This document shows, in pieces, positions 42,588-51,480 of a DNA stretch of 64,000 bases (its first letter is position 1; every line of letters starts with the position of its first letter). The translations under genes and the position numbers were made by a program. Location: NCBI GenBank assembly GCA_038109305.1, contig JAYNIR010000013.1, positions 1-64,000 of the forward strand, in the 5' to 3' direction. The notes beneath the pieces were generated by a model that was not told the origin of the DNA, did not search any database, and saw only the letters and a program-made list of their open reading frames with translations. This DNA comes from UBA1479 sp038109305 (lineage in GTDB: Bacteria; Pseudomonadota; Alphaproteobacteria; Rhodospirillales; Casp-alpha2).

Positions 42588-42911
42588 TCACCCCAACTTG
42601 ACAGCAGTGCCGTTGGCGCTGGCCATCAACATGCTGGTCTTATCGGATGAAATGGCTTCGTAGTCCAGATCGACCGCGATGATGGCGTCGGCGCCCAGTT
42701 TCTGAGCGCGGGCCTACATGTCTTCGAGCGCGAAGGCCCTGGCTTTCTGCAGTTCTCTCTCGTAGGCGCCGGAACGGCCGCCGACGAGGTCGCGAATGCT
42801 CGCGAAAACGTCCGTGAAGATGTTGGTGCCCATGACCGCATCGCTGGATAACCCGCCCAGATAGGCGGTTACCGGCCGGCCTTCGACGGGATCGGTGGCG
42901 GTGATCAGCAT
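42588..42911 (-). pseudogene. YbjQ/DUF74 family protein with an amber codon
   Basis: The frame gives a complete 107-codon YbjQ-family protein: PVTAYLGGLSSDAVMGTNIF, RSGAYERELQKARAFAL, then KLGADAIIAVDLDYEAI and MLMASANGTAVKL. It is interrupted only by TAG at 42714-42716, where the sense codon is probably Glu (GAG). All else is conserved, so the change is recent or a read error. Family members form pentamers and the function is unknown. Confidence 0.85.
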
Positions 42912-42957
42912 GACGAACCCCTTTTGTTTGTTCGTATCGCTTTCGTTTTACTGGGTT

Positions 42958-44364
42958 TTAGTAAGCCAGCAGCACCCCCGCCCGATCAAGGGCCTCCTTC
43001 TGCCGTTTCTCCAACTTTTTCACGTCGAAGTCATCAATCAGCTCGTGAAACAGCCGGTGCCAATTGATTTCCGCGTTCAGGTGGGTGAACACGCTGCCGA
43101 GCCCGATGGCCGCCCTGTCCACCAAAACGAATTCGCGCGGCGGCGTCACCCCGCCCAATCGCTTGAGTTCCATATGCACATTGGCGGCGACGCCGGCGCC
43201 GTACATGACGCCGCCGTTTTCCTGAATGGTCTGCACTTTGTCTTTCAGTAACGGCCCGTAGAGGAACCGCGCCCATTGGTTCAACACGCTGATCATTTCC
43301 TTGCTCAGATCGGTGAACCCCCATGTCTCATAGGCCGCGACGGCAAGGTCGTCGTCCTCGTCGCGAAGCGCCATGTACAGGTCGATCACCGCGCGGACAA
43401 AATCAGGCGAAAAAATCCGGATGCACCCGAAATCCAGCAGGTTGATCGACCCGTCCGGCCGCACCGAATAATTGCCCAGGTGCGGGTCGCCGTGGATGAC
43501 GCCGTAATAATAAAACGGCACGTACCACGCGCGGAACATGTTGAACGCGATCTTGTTGCGGAATTCCAGGTCGCCGCCGACCTGGTCCATCAACGGCGCA
43601 CCGTCGAGCCACGACATGGTCAACAGCCGGTCGGTCGACAGATCGTCCCACACATCCGGCATATGGACGCCTGCTTCGTCCACCAGCATCCCCCGATAGA
43701 GCGCCATGTTGGCGGCCTCGCGCTCGTAATCCAGCTCCTCGCGGAGGCGTTCGGAGAGTTCCAGATGGATTTGCGACGGATCGATCGCCCGATCGTATTG
43801 CCGGTAGAGCGAAAAGATCAGCTTCAATTGTTTCAAATCGGCCTCGACCGCCGACGCCATGTCCGGATACTGCACCTTGCAGGCAAGCCGTTCGCCCTCA
43901 AGCCCCTCTGCCCGGTGGACTTGGCCGAGCGATGCCGCTGACGCCGCGTCCCGTTCGAACGATTTAAAATTGTTCTGCCAGTCGGGGCCCAGTTCGGCGG
44001 CCATGCGGCGGCGGACGAAGGCCCAGCCCATGGGCGGTGCGTTGGCCTGCAGTTGCCGCAATTCCTCGATATATTCCTTGGGCAGAACGTCGGGCACCGT
44101 CGCCAGGATTTGCGCGACCTTCATCAACGGGCCCTTAAGCCCGCCCAAGGCCGCCTTCAATTCCGACGCGTGCGCGCCGCGGTCCAATTCAATCCCGAAC
44201 AGCCGGTTGCCGGCGACGCGGGCCGCCAACCCGCCGAACGTGCCGCCGACCTTGGCATAGCGCCGCACGCGGCCGCCCATGGTGTTTTTGTCGGCCTTGT
44301 CCGCCGCGCGGCCTGAACTTTTACCCGCGCTTTTGCCTTTGCCCGTTTCCTTGCCCTTAGCCAT
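42958..44364 (-). CDS. ABC1/AarF/UbiB-family atypical kinase
   Basis: A 468-residue UbiB-family protein. The lead motif, normally K-x-G-Q, is here KVAQI within LKGPLMKVAQILATVPD. The ala-rich loop is AASAASLGQVHRA, the kinase Lys lies in LACKVQYPD, and HGDPHLGNY with LLDFGC supply the catalytic and metal Asp residues. Bacterial relatives act in ubiquinone synthesis or membrane-lipid traffic. The N-terminus is Lys/Ser-rich (KETGKGKSAGKSSGR). Its ATG overlaps the end of the upstream hydrolase by eight bases. Confidence 0.88.
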   Translation of the reverse strand: MAKGKETGKGKSAGKSSGRAADKADKNTMGGRVRRYAKVGGTFGGLAARVAGNRLFGIELDRGAHASELKAALGGLKGPLMKVAQILATVPDVLPKEYIEELRQLQANAPPMGWAFVRRRMAAELGPDWQNNFKSFERDAASAASLGQVHRAEGLEGERLACKVQYPDMASAVEADLKQLKLIFSLYRQYDRAIDPSQIHLELSERLREELDYEREAANMALYRGMLVDEAGVHMPDVWDDLSTDRLLTMSWLDGAPLMDQVGGDLEFRNKIAFNMFRAWYVPFYYYGVIHGDPHLGNYSVRPDGSINLLDFGCIRIFSPDFVRAVIDLYMALRDEDDDLAVAAYETWGFTDLSKEMISVLNQWARFLYGPLLKDKVQTIQENGGVMYGAGVAANVHMELKRLGGVTPPREFVLVDRAAIGLGSVFTHLNAEINWHRLFHELIDDFDVKKLEKRQKEALDRAGVLLAY

Positions 44365-45172
44365 AGACTTCGCCGAGCCAGTCGCTCACCGTTTCGGCGG
44401 CTTTCCGCCAATCGGCCTCAAGCATCACCGCGTGGCCCATGCCGTCGAAGATATAGGCGTTGGTGCCGAGGAACGCCGCCGTGCCGTGAACGAACGCGGG
44501 CGGGATCAGGTTGTCCCGCTCCGCCCCCAAAACCAGCACCGGTTTGCCCATGAAACCCGAAAGCGGCGGCACCATGACGGCGTGCATGTCCATCACCGCG
44601 CGGCGGCTTTCCATCTGAAACCGGGGCATCAGCCGCGCCGTCACCTCTTCGGGCACGTGATCGTTGAAGATCGACTGGTGCAGGGTGTTCAGCGTCGCCA
44701 CACTTTCGCCCATGGTCTGGATGCAGGCGATTTCCCAGGTCAGCATGGGTTTCGCCATGGCCAGCGCGACCGACGGCCCGACCAGCCCGGTCGGCGGCAC
44801 CGACGACATCAGCACCGTACCGGCGGCGGCGCGTTCTAGCGCCGCCCGCTGCGCGATGAAGCCGCCCATGGAATGGCCGATCAAAACGGGCGCCGCGGGT
44901 AGATCATCGATGACGTCGATCACCGCGCGAGCAAAATCCTTAATGCCGTAATCATGTAGCCGCCCGTGATCCGGCCCGCCCTTGCGGCCCGGCAGGTTCA
45001 CCGCGTGGCAGGAAAATCCCAGGTCTGCGAAATGGCCCAGGAAATGTTCGGCCCACGTCCAGGCACCGGCGAAGGCGCCGTGGATAAAAATCAACGGCGG
45101 ATATTTGGAGCGCGCCGGCGACGGTCCGGCGCGGAGCACGTCCCGATAGGCCGTATCGGTCACGACAGCCAT
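44357..45172 (-). CDS. Alpha/beta hydrolase
   Basis: A 271-residue alpha/beta hydrolase. LIFIHGAFAGAWTWAEHFLG gives the oxyanion-hole region, IGHSMGGFIAQRAAL the nucleophile Ser, and GMGHAVMLEADWRKAA the His. It is an esterase or lipase-type enzyme of unknown substrate. It begins just after the M3 peptidase stop and its end overlaps the ABC1 kinase start, so the three genes form an operon. Confidence 0.88.
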   Translation of the reverse strand: MAVVTDTAYRDVLRAGPSPARSKYPPLIFIHGAFAGAWTWAEHFLGHFADLGFSCHAVNLPGRKGGPDHGRLHDYGIKDFARAVIDVIDDLPAAPVLIGHSMGGFIAQRAALERAAAGTVLMSSVPPTGLVGPSVALAMAKPMLTWEIACIQTMGESVATLNTLHQSIFNDHVPEEVTARLMPRFQMESRRAVMDMHAVMVPPLSGFMGKPVLVLGAERDNLIPPAFVHGTAAFLGTNAYIFDGMGHAVMLEADWRKAAETVSDWLGEVYG

Positions 45173-46966
45173 CTAGAGGTCCCGTTCCAGTTCGTCGATG
45201 AAGCCTTCGATGACGCCGAGCCCCCGGTGCCAAAACTTGGGATCGGACGCGTCCAACCCGAACGGCGCCAGAAGTTCCTTGTGCCGGAGCGTCCCACCGG
45301 CCCGCAGCATGTCCAGGTATTTGGCCTGAAAACCCTCGTGCCCGCCCTGGAACACGTCGTAGAGCGAGTTCACCAGGCAATCCCCGAAGGCATAGGCGTA
45401 AACATAGAAAGGCACATGTATGAAGTGGGAAATGTAAGCCCAATAGTACTTGTATTCGTCGCCGAACCGGAACGCCGGGCCCAGACTCTCGCTCTGCACC
45501 TGCATCCAGATTTCGCAAATCCGTTCCGGCGCCAGTTCACCCGACCCGCGTTCGGCATGCACCTTGGTTTCAAAAATATGGAAGGCGATCTGGCGGACGA
45601 CCGTGTTCATCATGTCTTCGACCTTGCCGGCCAGCAGCACCCGCCGCCGTTTCGGATCGGTTTCCGCCGCCAGCATGGCGCGGAAGGTCAGCATTTCGCC
45701 GAACACCGACGCCGTCTCGGCCAGCGTCAGCGGCGTGTTGGCCAGCAGGTTGCCCTGGGGTGCCGCCAGCACCTGATGCACGCCGTGGCCCAGTTCGTGG
45801 GCCAGTGTCATGACATCGCGGGACTTGCCGTGGAAGTTCAGCAGGATATAGGGGTGCGCCGACGGCACGGTCGGGTGGGCGAAGGCACCCGAATCCTTGC
45901 CCGGCATGGGCGGCGCGTCGATCCAGCGTTTGTCGAAAAACGTTTTCGCGATGTCCGCCATATCCGGCAGGAACGCGCCGTAGGCATCCAGCACCGTCGC
46001 CCGCGCTTCGTCCCAGGTGAAGGTCTTGGCTGCGTCATCGGGCAGCGGCGCGTTGCGGTCCCAGTAATCCATTTTGTCAACGCCGAACCACCTGGCCTTC
46101 TGCGCGTAGTAGCGGTGCGACAGCCGGGGGAAACTTTCGTGCACGGCGGTGGTGAGCGCGTCGATCACGTCGTCCTCCACCTGATTGGCCAGGTTCCGGA
46201 ACGACACCGGGCGCGGATACTTGCGCGACTTGTCGTCGATGGCCTTGTCCTTCACCAGCGTGTTGAACACGAGGGAAAACAGTTTGATGTTGTCGCCCAA
46301 TCCCTCGCCCACCGCCTTGGCGGCGGTGCGGCGGACGGCCTGGTCCGTGTCGTTCAACCGGTTAAGCGCGCCTGACAGGGTCAAATCCTCGCCATCGACC
46401 GGGAACCGCATCCCCGCCAGCGTTTCGTCGAACAGGCGCGTCCACGCGATGGAGCCCGTGACGTGGCGTTCGTGTAGCGCGTGTTCCAGTTCGTCCGACA
46501 ACTGGTGCGGGCGGAAGGCGCGCAGGTCGCGCAGCCACGGGCGGTAGCGGGAAAGCGCCTCGCTTTCCGCGAACTGGGCGTCCAGGCGCGCGTCGTCAAT
46601 CAGGTTAAGCTCCAGAGTGAAAAACAGGGTCTGGGTCGAAATGTCGGTGATACGTTCCTGCATGGTCTGCTGAAACCGGGCGCTCTCGCCGTTTTCCCGG
46701 TTTTCCGAGGTCAGCAGCGACGCGAAGCTCATGACCCGGCCGAGCCGTTCGTCGAATTCTTCGTATTCGCGGATCGCGTGGCCCAGGGCATCGCCGGAAA
46801 GCCCCGCGAGCTTGCCCTGATAAGCGGCTTGCAAGGCCTTGGCCTTTTCGTCCGCCCAGGCAAGGTCTGTGTTGATTTTCGGGTCATCCGTGCCGGTATA
46901 AAGGTCCGCAAGGTTCCAGCGCGGCAGATCCTGCGTTTTGGCGGCGGTTTGGGCGGCGTCGGTCAT
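45173..46966 (-). CDS. M3-family oligoendopeptidase (PepF-like)
   Basis: A zinc peptidase of 597 residues that cuts peptides inside the cell. TLAHELGHGVHQVLAAPQGN is the H-E-x-x-H motif; the third ligand Glu is in ETASVFGEML. The N-terminus WNLADLYTGTDDPKI and the long helical lobe are as in the PepF/M3B group. ATG 46966 was chosen as it starts MTDAAQ near a GGAACCC; the earlier in-frame ATG at 46990 has no better signal. It heads the peptidase-hydrolase-kinase operon. Confidence 0.92.
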   Translation of the reverse strand: MTDAAQTAAKTQDLPRWNLADLYTGTDDPKINTDLAWADEKAKALQAAYQGKLAGLSGDALGHAIREYEEFDERLGRVMSFASLLTSENRENGESARFQQTMQERITDISTQTLFFTLELNLIDDARLDAQFAESEALSRYRPWLRDLRAFRPHQLSDELEHALHERHVTGSIAWTRLFDETLAGMRFPVDGEDLTLSGALNRLNDTDQAVRRTAAKAVGEGLGDNIKLFSLVFNTLVKDKAIDDKSRKYPRPVSFRNLANQVEDDVIDALTTAVHESFPRLSHRYYAQKARWFGVDKMDYWDRNAPLPDDAAKTFTWDEARATVLDAYGAFLPDMADIAKTFFDKRWIDAPPMPGKDSGAFAHPTVPSAHPYILLNFHGKSRDVMTLAHELGHGVHQVLAAPQGNLLANTPLTLAETASVFGEMLTFRAMLAAETDPKRRRVLLAGKVEDMMNTVVRQIAFHIFETKVHAERGSGELAPERICEIWMQVQSESLGPAFRFGDEYKYYWAYISHFIHVPFYVYAYAFGDCLVNSLYDVFQGGHEGFQAKYLDMLRAGGTLRHKELLAPFGLDASDPKFWHRGLGVIEGFIDELERDL

Positions 46967-47048
46967 AATAGGGTTCCTTGGGCTTGGCATTCCAACGGTT
47001 TCTGGTCATATAGAGGCGATTGGCGGCGTTCACAACAGGGGGACAGTT

Positions 47049-48848
47049 TTGACCGACACCGGCGCGCATAAATACGGCTGGCCCAACCTGCCGGCGATGT
47101 TTTTCAGCCAGGCCGAAAAGCTCGGCGACCGCCCGTTTTTGTGGGAAAAATCCGGCGGCGCTTTCCGCCCGATGACCTGGACCGAGGCCGCCCGACGCGT
47201 CACCCAACTGGCCCGGGTGCTGCAAGGCCTCGGCGTCAAACCGGGCGACCGGGTTGCGTTGATTTCCGAAAACCGCGCCAGTTGGCTGATCGCCGACGTG
47301 GCGATCATGGCCGCGGGCGCCATCACCGTCCCCGCCTATACCACCAATACCGAGGGCGACCACCTGCACATTCTGGACGATTCCGGGGCCGTCGGCGCCA
47401 TCGTTTCGACCGCGCGGCTGGCGGCCCGCGTGCTGCCGGCGGCGGAAAAGGTGACCGCCTGCCGCTTCGCCATCGCCATGGAGCCCGTGGACGGCGGCCG
47501 CGCGCCCTCTGTCGACCTGAAAATCTGGGACGATGCACTGGCGGGCCGGCAATCCGGCGCCGACATCGCAGGCGCCGCGCAAGGCTGGTCGCCGGACGCG
47601 ACGGCCTGCATCATCTATACCTCCGGCACCAGCGGCCTGCCCAAAGGCGTGATGCTCTCGCACAAATCGATCCTACATAACGTCGCTGGCGCGACGGATG
47701 CGCTGTGCGATCTCGGGCTCGGCAAAGAAGTATTTCTGTCGTTCCTGCCGCTGTCGCATTCGTATGAACACACGGCGGGGCAGTTCTTCCCCATCGCCGT
47801 GGGCGCGGAGATTTATTACGCCGAGGGCGTTGAATACCTGGTCAACAACATGGCGGAAGCGCGGCCGACGATCATGACGGCGGTGCCGAGGCTTTATGAA
47901 TCGATGCGGACGCGGATCGAACGCGGCGTCGAACAAGCCGGCGGCGCCAAGGCGAAATTGTTCCGGAAGGCGCTGGCCCTGGGCGCCAAGCGATATCAAA
48001 ACCCGGGGTCTCTGGGATTGGTTGAACGCGTCCAGGATTGCGCCCTCGACAAGCTGGTCCGCGCCAAGGTCAAGGCTCGGTTCGGCGGGCGGCTGAAGGC
48101 GCTGGTTTCCGGCGGCGCGCCTTTGAACCCGGACGTCGGGCTTTATTTCACGGCGTTGGGCCTTCGCATTTTGCAGGGGTACGGCCAGACAGAGAGCGCC
48201 CCCGTCATCAGCGTCAACCGGGCGGCGCACGTGAAGCTGCATGCCGTCGGCCCGCCGGTGAAGGACACGGAAGTGATGATCGCCGGCGACGGCGAAATCC
48301 TGGTCCGGGGCGACCTGGTCATGCAGGGCTATTGGCGGAACGAAAAAGCGACCGAAGGCGCCATCCAGGACGGCTGGCTGCACACCGGCGATATTGGCCA
48401 CCTGGACGAAGACGGGCATCTGGTCATCACCGACCGCAAGAAGGACATCATCGTCAATTCCGGCGGCGACAACATCGCGCCGCAACGGGTCGAAGGCATC
48501 ATCAATTTGGAACCGGAAATCGCGCAGTCCATGGTGAGCGGCGACAAGCGCCCGCATCTGGTGGCGCTGTTGGTGCCGGATCAGGACTGGCTCGGCCATT
48601 TCATGCGCGAACACAGTAAGTCCGGCGAGCTCAAGGACCTGGCCGACGATCCGGATCTGCGGAAGCTTCTTAGCCTCGCCATGGAGCGGGTTAACGGGAA
48701 ACTGTCCAACATCGAAAAAGTCCGCCGCTTCATCGTCGCGCCGGAACCCTTCACCGTCGACAACGAACAAATGACCCCGACTCTCAAGGTCCGACGCCAC
48801 GTGCTGAAGGACGTCTACGGCGAACGGCTGAACGCGCTCTACGTTTAA
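47049..48848 (+). CDS. Long-chain acyl-CoA synthetase (AMP-forming)
   Basis: A 599-residue ligase of the FadD15/long-chain group. YTSGTSGLPKGVMLSHKSIL is the ATP motif, SFLPLSHSYEHTAGQ the linker typical of long-chain enzymes, YGQTESAPVISVNR motif A5, and KKDIIVNSGGDNIAPQRVE the C-terminal hinge. TTG 47049 is preferred, as an AGGGGGA lies just upstream and the sequence starts TDTGAHKYGWPNLPA. It is divergent from the M3 peptidase, with 82 bases between starts. Confidence 0.9.
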   Translation: MTDTGAHKYGWPNLPAMFFSQAEKLGDRPFLWEKSGGAFRPMTWTEAARRVTQLARVLQGLGVKPGDRVALISENRASWLIADVAIMAAGAITVPAYTTNTEGDHLHILDDSGAVGAIVSTARLAARVLPAAEKVTACRFAIAMEPVDGGRAPSVDLKIWDDALAGRQSGADIAGAAQGWSPDATACIIYTSGTSGLPKGVMLSHKSILHNVAGATDALCDLGLGKEVFLSFLPLSHSYEHTAGQFFPIAVGAEIYYAEGVEYLVNNMAEARPTIMTAVPRLYESMRTRIERGVEQAGGAKAKLFRKALALGAKRYQNPGSLGLVERVQDCALDKLVRAKVKARFGGRLKALVSGGAPLNPDVGLYFTALGLRILQGYGQTESAPVISVNRAAHVKLHAVGPPVKDTEVMIAGDGEILVRGDLVMQGYWRNEKATEGAIQDGWLHTGDIGHLDEDGHLVITDRKKDIIVNSGGDNIAPQRVEGIINLEPEIAQSMVSGDKRPHLVALLVPDQDWLGHFMREHSKSGELKDLADDPDLRKLLSLAMERVNGKLSNIEKVRRFIVAPEPFTVDNEQMTPTLKVRRHVLKDVYGERLNALYV

Positions 48849-48852
48849 AGGC

Positions 48853-49509
48853 TTATTCCTTCGCTTCGACGCCAAGCCACGGCAGCGCCCCGCCCTTGGT
48901 GACCATCGCCGGATCGAACACCGCGTTCCAAAACGCGTGCCCGTCATGGGACGCTTCTTCCATCAGCGACAGATAGCTCGGCCACGCCGACCAGATACGG
49001 CCTTCGACCTCGCCCAGCTGATGGATCAGATTGGCTTCGAACTTGCGGGAGATCGACTGCATATTTTTGTTTTCCGCCAGGCACACCATGCACACCCGGT
49101 CGATGTAGCGGTTGTACGCACCGTTCAGCACCCGGCGCATGAGTTCCGTCCCGATGCCTTCGTTCTGCCACGGGCCTTCGACGCTAAGCGCGACCTCAGC
49201 CAGCAGGTTCGGGATGGTGCGGACCCGCAGCAGTTTCCCGACGCCGCGCAGATCGCCGTCGCCGAAAGCGCCGATAAGCAGCGCCGCGTGCCAATCCAGC
49301 CGATCGAAATAGTCGCTGATCACGGAACCCCGGACAGCGGCCCAAAAGCGGAGCCGCCGGTCCTCGGGATCGAGGCGCGGCAGATGCCTTTCGAACGCGT
49401 CACGGTCGTCGCGGGTGAGTTTACGGAATGCCGCCCGGGAGGAACCGTGCTCCCTGTCTTTGCCCAGATTTTCTGGCGGCCGCGTTACCGGTTTTCGTCT
49501 CGCCGGCAT
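48853..49509 (-). CDS. GNAT-family N-acetyltransferase
   Basis: A 218-residue protein with one GNAT domain at about residues 25-165: TRDDRDAFERHLPRLDPEDR is the N-terminal start, ALSVEGPWQNEGIGTELMRR the acetyl-CoA loop (Q-x-x-G-x-G/A). The R-L-R-F-W region resembles the Pat/ protein-acetyltransferase branch. The last 50 residues are an added tail. The substrate is unknown. Its stop is four bases from the convergent acyl-CoA synthetase stop; acyl-CoA ligases are typical Pat targets. Confidence 0.85.
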   Translation of the reverse strand: MPARRKPVTRPPENLGKDREHGSSRAAFRKLTRDDRDAFERHLPRLDPEDRRLRFWAAVRGSVISDYFDRLDWHAALLIGAFGDGDLRGVGKLLRVRTIPNLLAEVALSVEGPWQNEGIGTELMRRVLNGAYNRYIDRVCMVCLAENKNMQSISRKFEANLIHQLGEVEGRIWSAWPSYLSLMEEASHDGHAFWNAVFDPAMVTKGGALPWLGVEAKE

Positions 49510-49594
49510 GGAAGACCAACCTCTTTAGGCCCGCGATAAAAAGGGGGCCGTCAGACTTGCCTTGCCCCCTTCGGCACCAGGATATGGTGAGAAA

Positions 49595-49611
49595 ATGTTG
49601 CGCCGCAACAT
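49595..49611. promoter_or_regulatory. 17-base palindrome, likely operator upstream of GNAT gene
   Basis: ATGTTGCG and its exact inverse are separated by one base, forming a near-perfect dyad. It lies 86 bases upstream of the GNAT start, beside an AT-rich promoter-like stretch at 49612-49645. Confidence 0.5.
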
Positions 49612-49692
49612 AATCTTGATGAAATTTTTATATAGTGTCGTATTACAGATGGTTGATGGATCACATTTTTTCCGAAACCCGCCGCCCGGAGG

Positions 49693-50526
49693 CTATTCCA
49701 GGTCGAATCCGTGGGCCCGGATGAATGTGCCGAAATCCATCCGCTCGCGCTTGGAAAGCCGCCTTGCGGTGCTTTCTGTCCACCCGTAATCGTCGGACAG
49801 GCCGTAATCCGCCTTGTGTAGCTGGTCGTCCTTGGGCATTGGTTTGAGGGCGTTCCGCCTGGCGTCGTAGGCGCGAAGCTCCGCTTCCAGATTGCCGTCG
49901 TCGTATGTCCCGTGATGCACGACGACGGGCGGCGGCAGACGGGGCGTAAACCGGCCGTCGTCCGTCGGATAGCCGACCGTCAGCCCCGCGACCGGGTAGA
50001 CACCGTCGGGCAGGCCCAGAATTTCCGACACCTCGGCGATCACCTGGCGCACGGCGGAAACCGGGCACGTGCCGAGCCCCTTGAACCCGGCGGCGGTGAT
50101 GAACGCCATCAACGCCAGTCCGGCATCGACCGCCGCGTTCATGAAAGTGTCGAGCGTGTTGTTGACGTGGCTATAGCCGCGGATTTCGGCAACCCGCTGA
50201 CCTCGCCGCATGTCGGCGCAGAACACGAGAAAGCGCGACGCGTCGGCGATCCACGGCATGGATTTAATGTGATCGGTAATTTTCTGCTGCTGCGCCTTGT
50301 CGCAGACGACGATGGAATACTGCTGCAGATCCGATTTCGCCGGCGCCGATTGCGCCGCCGCCAACAATGTTTCCAGCAGACCGTCGGAAATTTTCTCGCG
50401 CCCGTACTTGCGGCAGACGCGGCGGCCGATCATTGCCGCCACCGGGTCGCCAAGCCCCAGGTCCATATCCGGATGGCGTGGTTTCAAGCCGAAGCGACTC
50501 ATGAAAAGATCGTCGCGGAAGGTCAT
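49693..50526 (-). CDS. Nitroreductase-family oxidoreductase
   Basis: A 277-residue FMN-dependent enzyme of the nitroreductase family (NfsA/FRP-like). RRVCRKYGREKISDGLLETL is the start with the FMN-binding R-R; AQSAPAKSDLQQYSIVV the FMN ring segment; GFKGLGTCPVSAVRQVI and VAGLTVGYP give the flavin P-loop. It uses NAD(P)H to reduce quinones, nitro compounds or disulfides, but the real substrate is unknown. The C-terminal 75 residues are longer than in minimal members. Hydrolase and GNAT genes are co-oriented. Confidence 0.9.
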   Translation of the reverse strand: MTFRDDLFMSRFGLKPRHPDMDLGLGDPVAAMIGRRVCRKYGREKISDGLLETLLAAAQSAPAKSDLQQYSIVVCDKAQQQKITDHIKSMPWIADASRFLVFCADMRRGQRVAEIRGYSHVNNTLDTFMNAAVDAGLALMAFITAAGFKGLGTCPVSAVRQVIAEVSEILGLPDGVYPVAGLTVGYPTDDGRFTPRLPPPVVVHHGTYDDGNLEAELRAYDARRNALKPMPKDDQLHKADYGLSDDYGWTESTARRLSKRERMDFGTFIRAHGFDLE

Positions 50527-50558
50527 TGCCCCCTTCTCCTTCTATTCAAGTCGATCGC

Positions 50559-51455
50559 TTATTCGCCCTTGAGGAACGGCAGCAGCTGCGCCAAAACCGC
50601 ATCCGGTGCTTCCTCGGCCAGGAAATGCCCGCATTCGAGCGGCCCGCCCCGAAGGTCATCGGCCCATTCCGCCCAGACGGTCAGCGCCGAGGTCTTGCCG
50701 TCGGTCTTGGGCCCGCCGCGTTTGCGTTTTTCGCCCCACAGTGCCAACAGCGGGCACGCCATTTTGTTGCCCGCGTCCAGGTCCGCCTTGTCGTGCGCCG
50801 CGTCGACCGTGGCGCCGGCACGGTAATCTTCGCACGTCGCGTGGATCACCTTGGGCTTGCGGAAACAGCGCTTGTATTCGTCCATGGCGCCGTCGCCAAA
50901 GGCCGCCATGTCGTCGGCCCAGCCTTCGATCAGCCATTCAAGGAAGAAATCTGGGTCGAGGCCGATCAGAGTTTCCGGGCGGGGTGCGGGCTGCGCAAGG
51001 AACAGCCAGTGGAACGACCCCATGGCCCAGGCCTTGTTGGCACGCTGCCAGACGCTGCCTGTGGGCACGATGTCGAGCGTGCAAAGCCGCAAAACCCGAT
51101 TCGGCATGTCCATCGCCATGCGGTAGCCGACCCTAGCCCCCCGGTCGTGACTGACGATTGCAAAGGTATCGTGGCCCAGCGCCGACATGACGGCGGCCAT
51201 GTCGCGGCCCATGGCGCGTTTGGAATAGGTTTCGTGGGTGTCGTCGGCGGGGGGGCATTCGCTGTCGCCGTAACCGCGTAGGTCCGGGCAGACGACGGTG
51301 AAATCTTTTGCCAACACCGGCGCCAGGTGCCGCCAGATGACGTGGGTTTGCGGGTATCCGTGGAGCATCAGCACAGCGGGGCCGCTGCCTGTGACCCGCA
51401 GGTTGATATCCGCGCCGTCGCCGTTGATGCGTTTTTGTTCAAATCCTTCGAACAT
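50559..51455 (-). CDS. Alpha/beta hydrolase, fluoroacetate/haloacetate dehalogenase-like
   Basis: A 298-residue alpha/beta hydrolase with the haloacetate dehalogenase signature. The nucleophile is Asp104 in SHDRGARVGYR, with Arg105 and Arg108 spaced as the carboxylate-binding pair of fluoroacetate dehalogenase. His149-Trp150 (SFHWLFLAQPAPRPE) match its halide pocket, and the final catalytic His is in LECGHFLAEEAP. The reaction would turn haloacetates into glycolate. Epoxide hydrolase is less likely. It is the middle gene of a co-oriented trio. Confidence 0.88.
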   Translation of the reverse strand: MFEGFEQKRINGDGADINLRVTGSGPAVLMLHGYPQTHVIWRHLAPVLAKDFTVVCPDLRGYGDSECPPADDTHETYSKRAMGRDMAAVMSALGHDTFAIVSHDRGARVGYRMAMDMPNRVLRLCTLDIVPTGSVWQRANKAWAMGSFHWLFLAQPAPRPETLIGLDPDFFLEWLIEGWADDMAAFGDGAMDEYKRCFRKPKVIHATCEDYRAGATVDAAHDKADLDAGNKMACPLLALWGEKRKRGGPKTDGKTSALTVWAEWADDLRGGPLECGHFLAEEAPDAVLAQLLPFLKGE

Positions 51456-51480
51456 GCCCCCCCCTGGCCTGCCGACGGCG

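Noticed and set aside
49620..49646. Minus-strand sequence resembling a T7 promoter with two bases missing
   Set aside because: The spacing is wrong and no phage gene is near; in an AT-rich tract the likeness is most likely chance.
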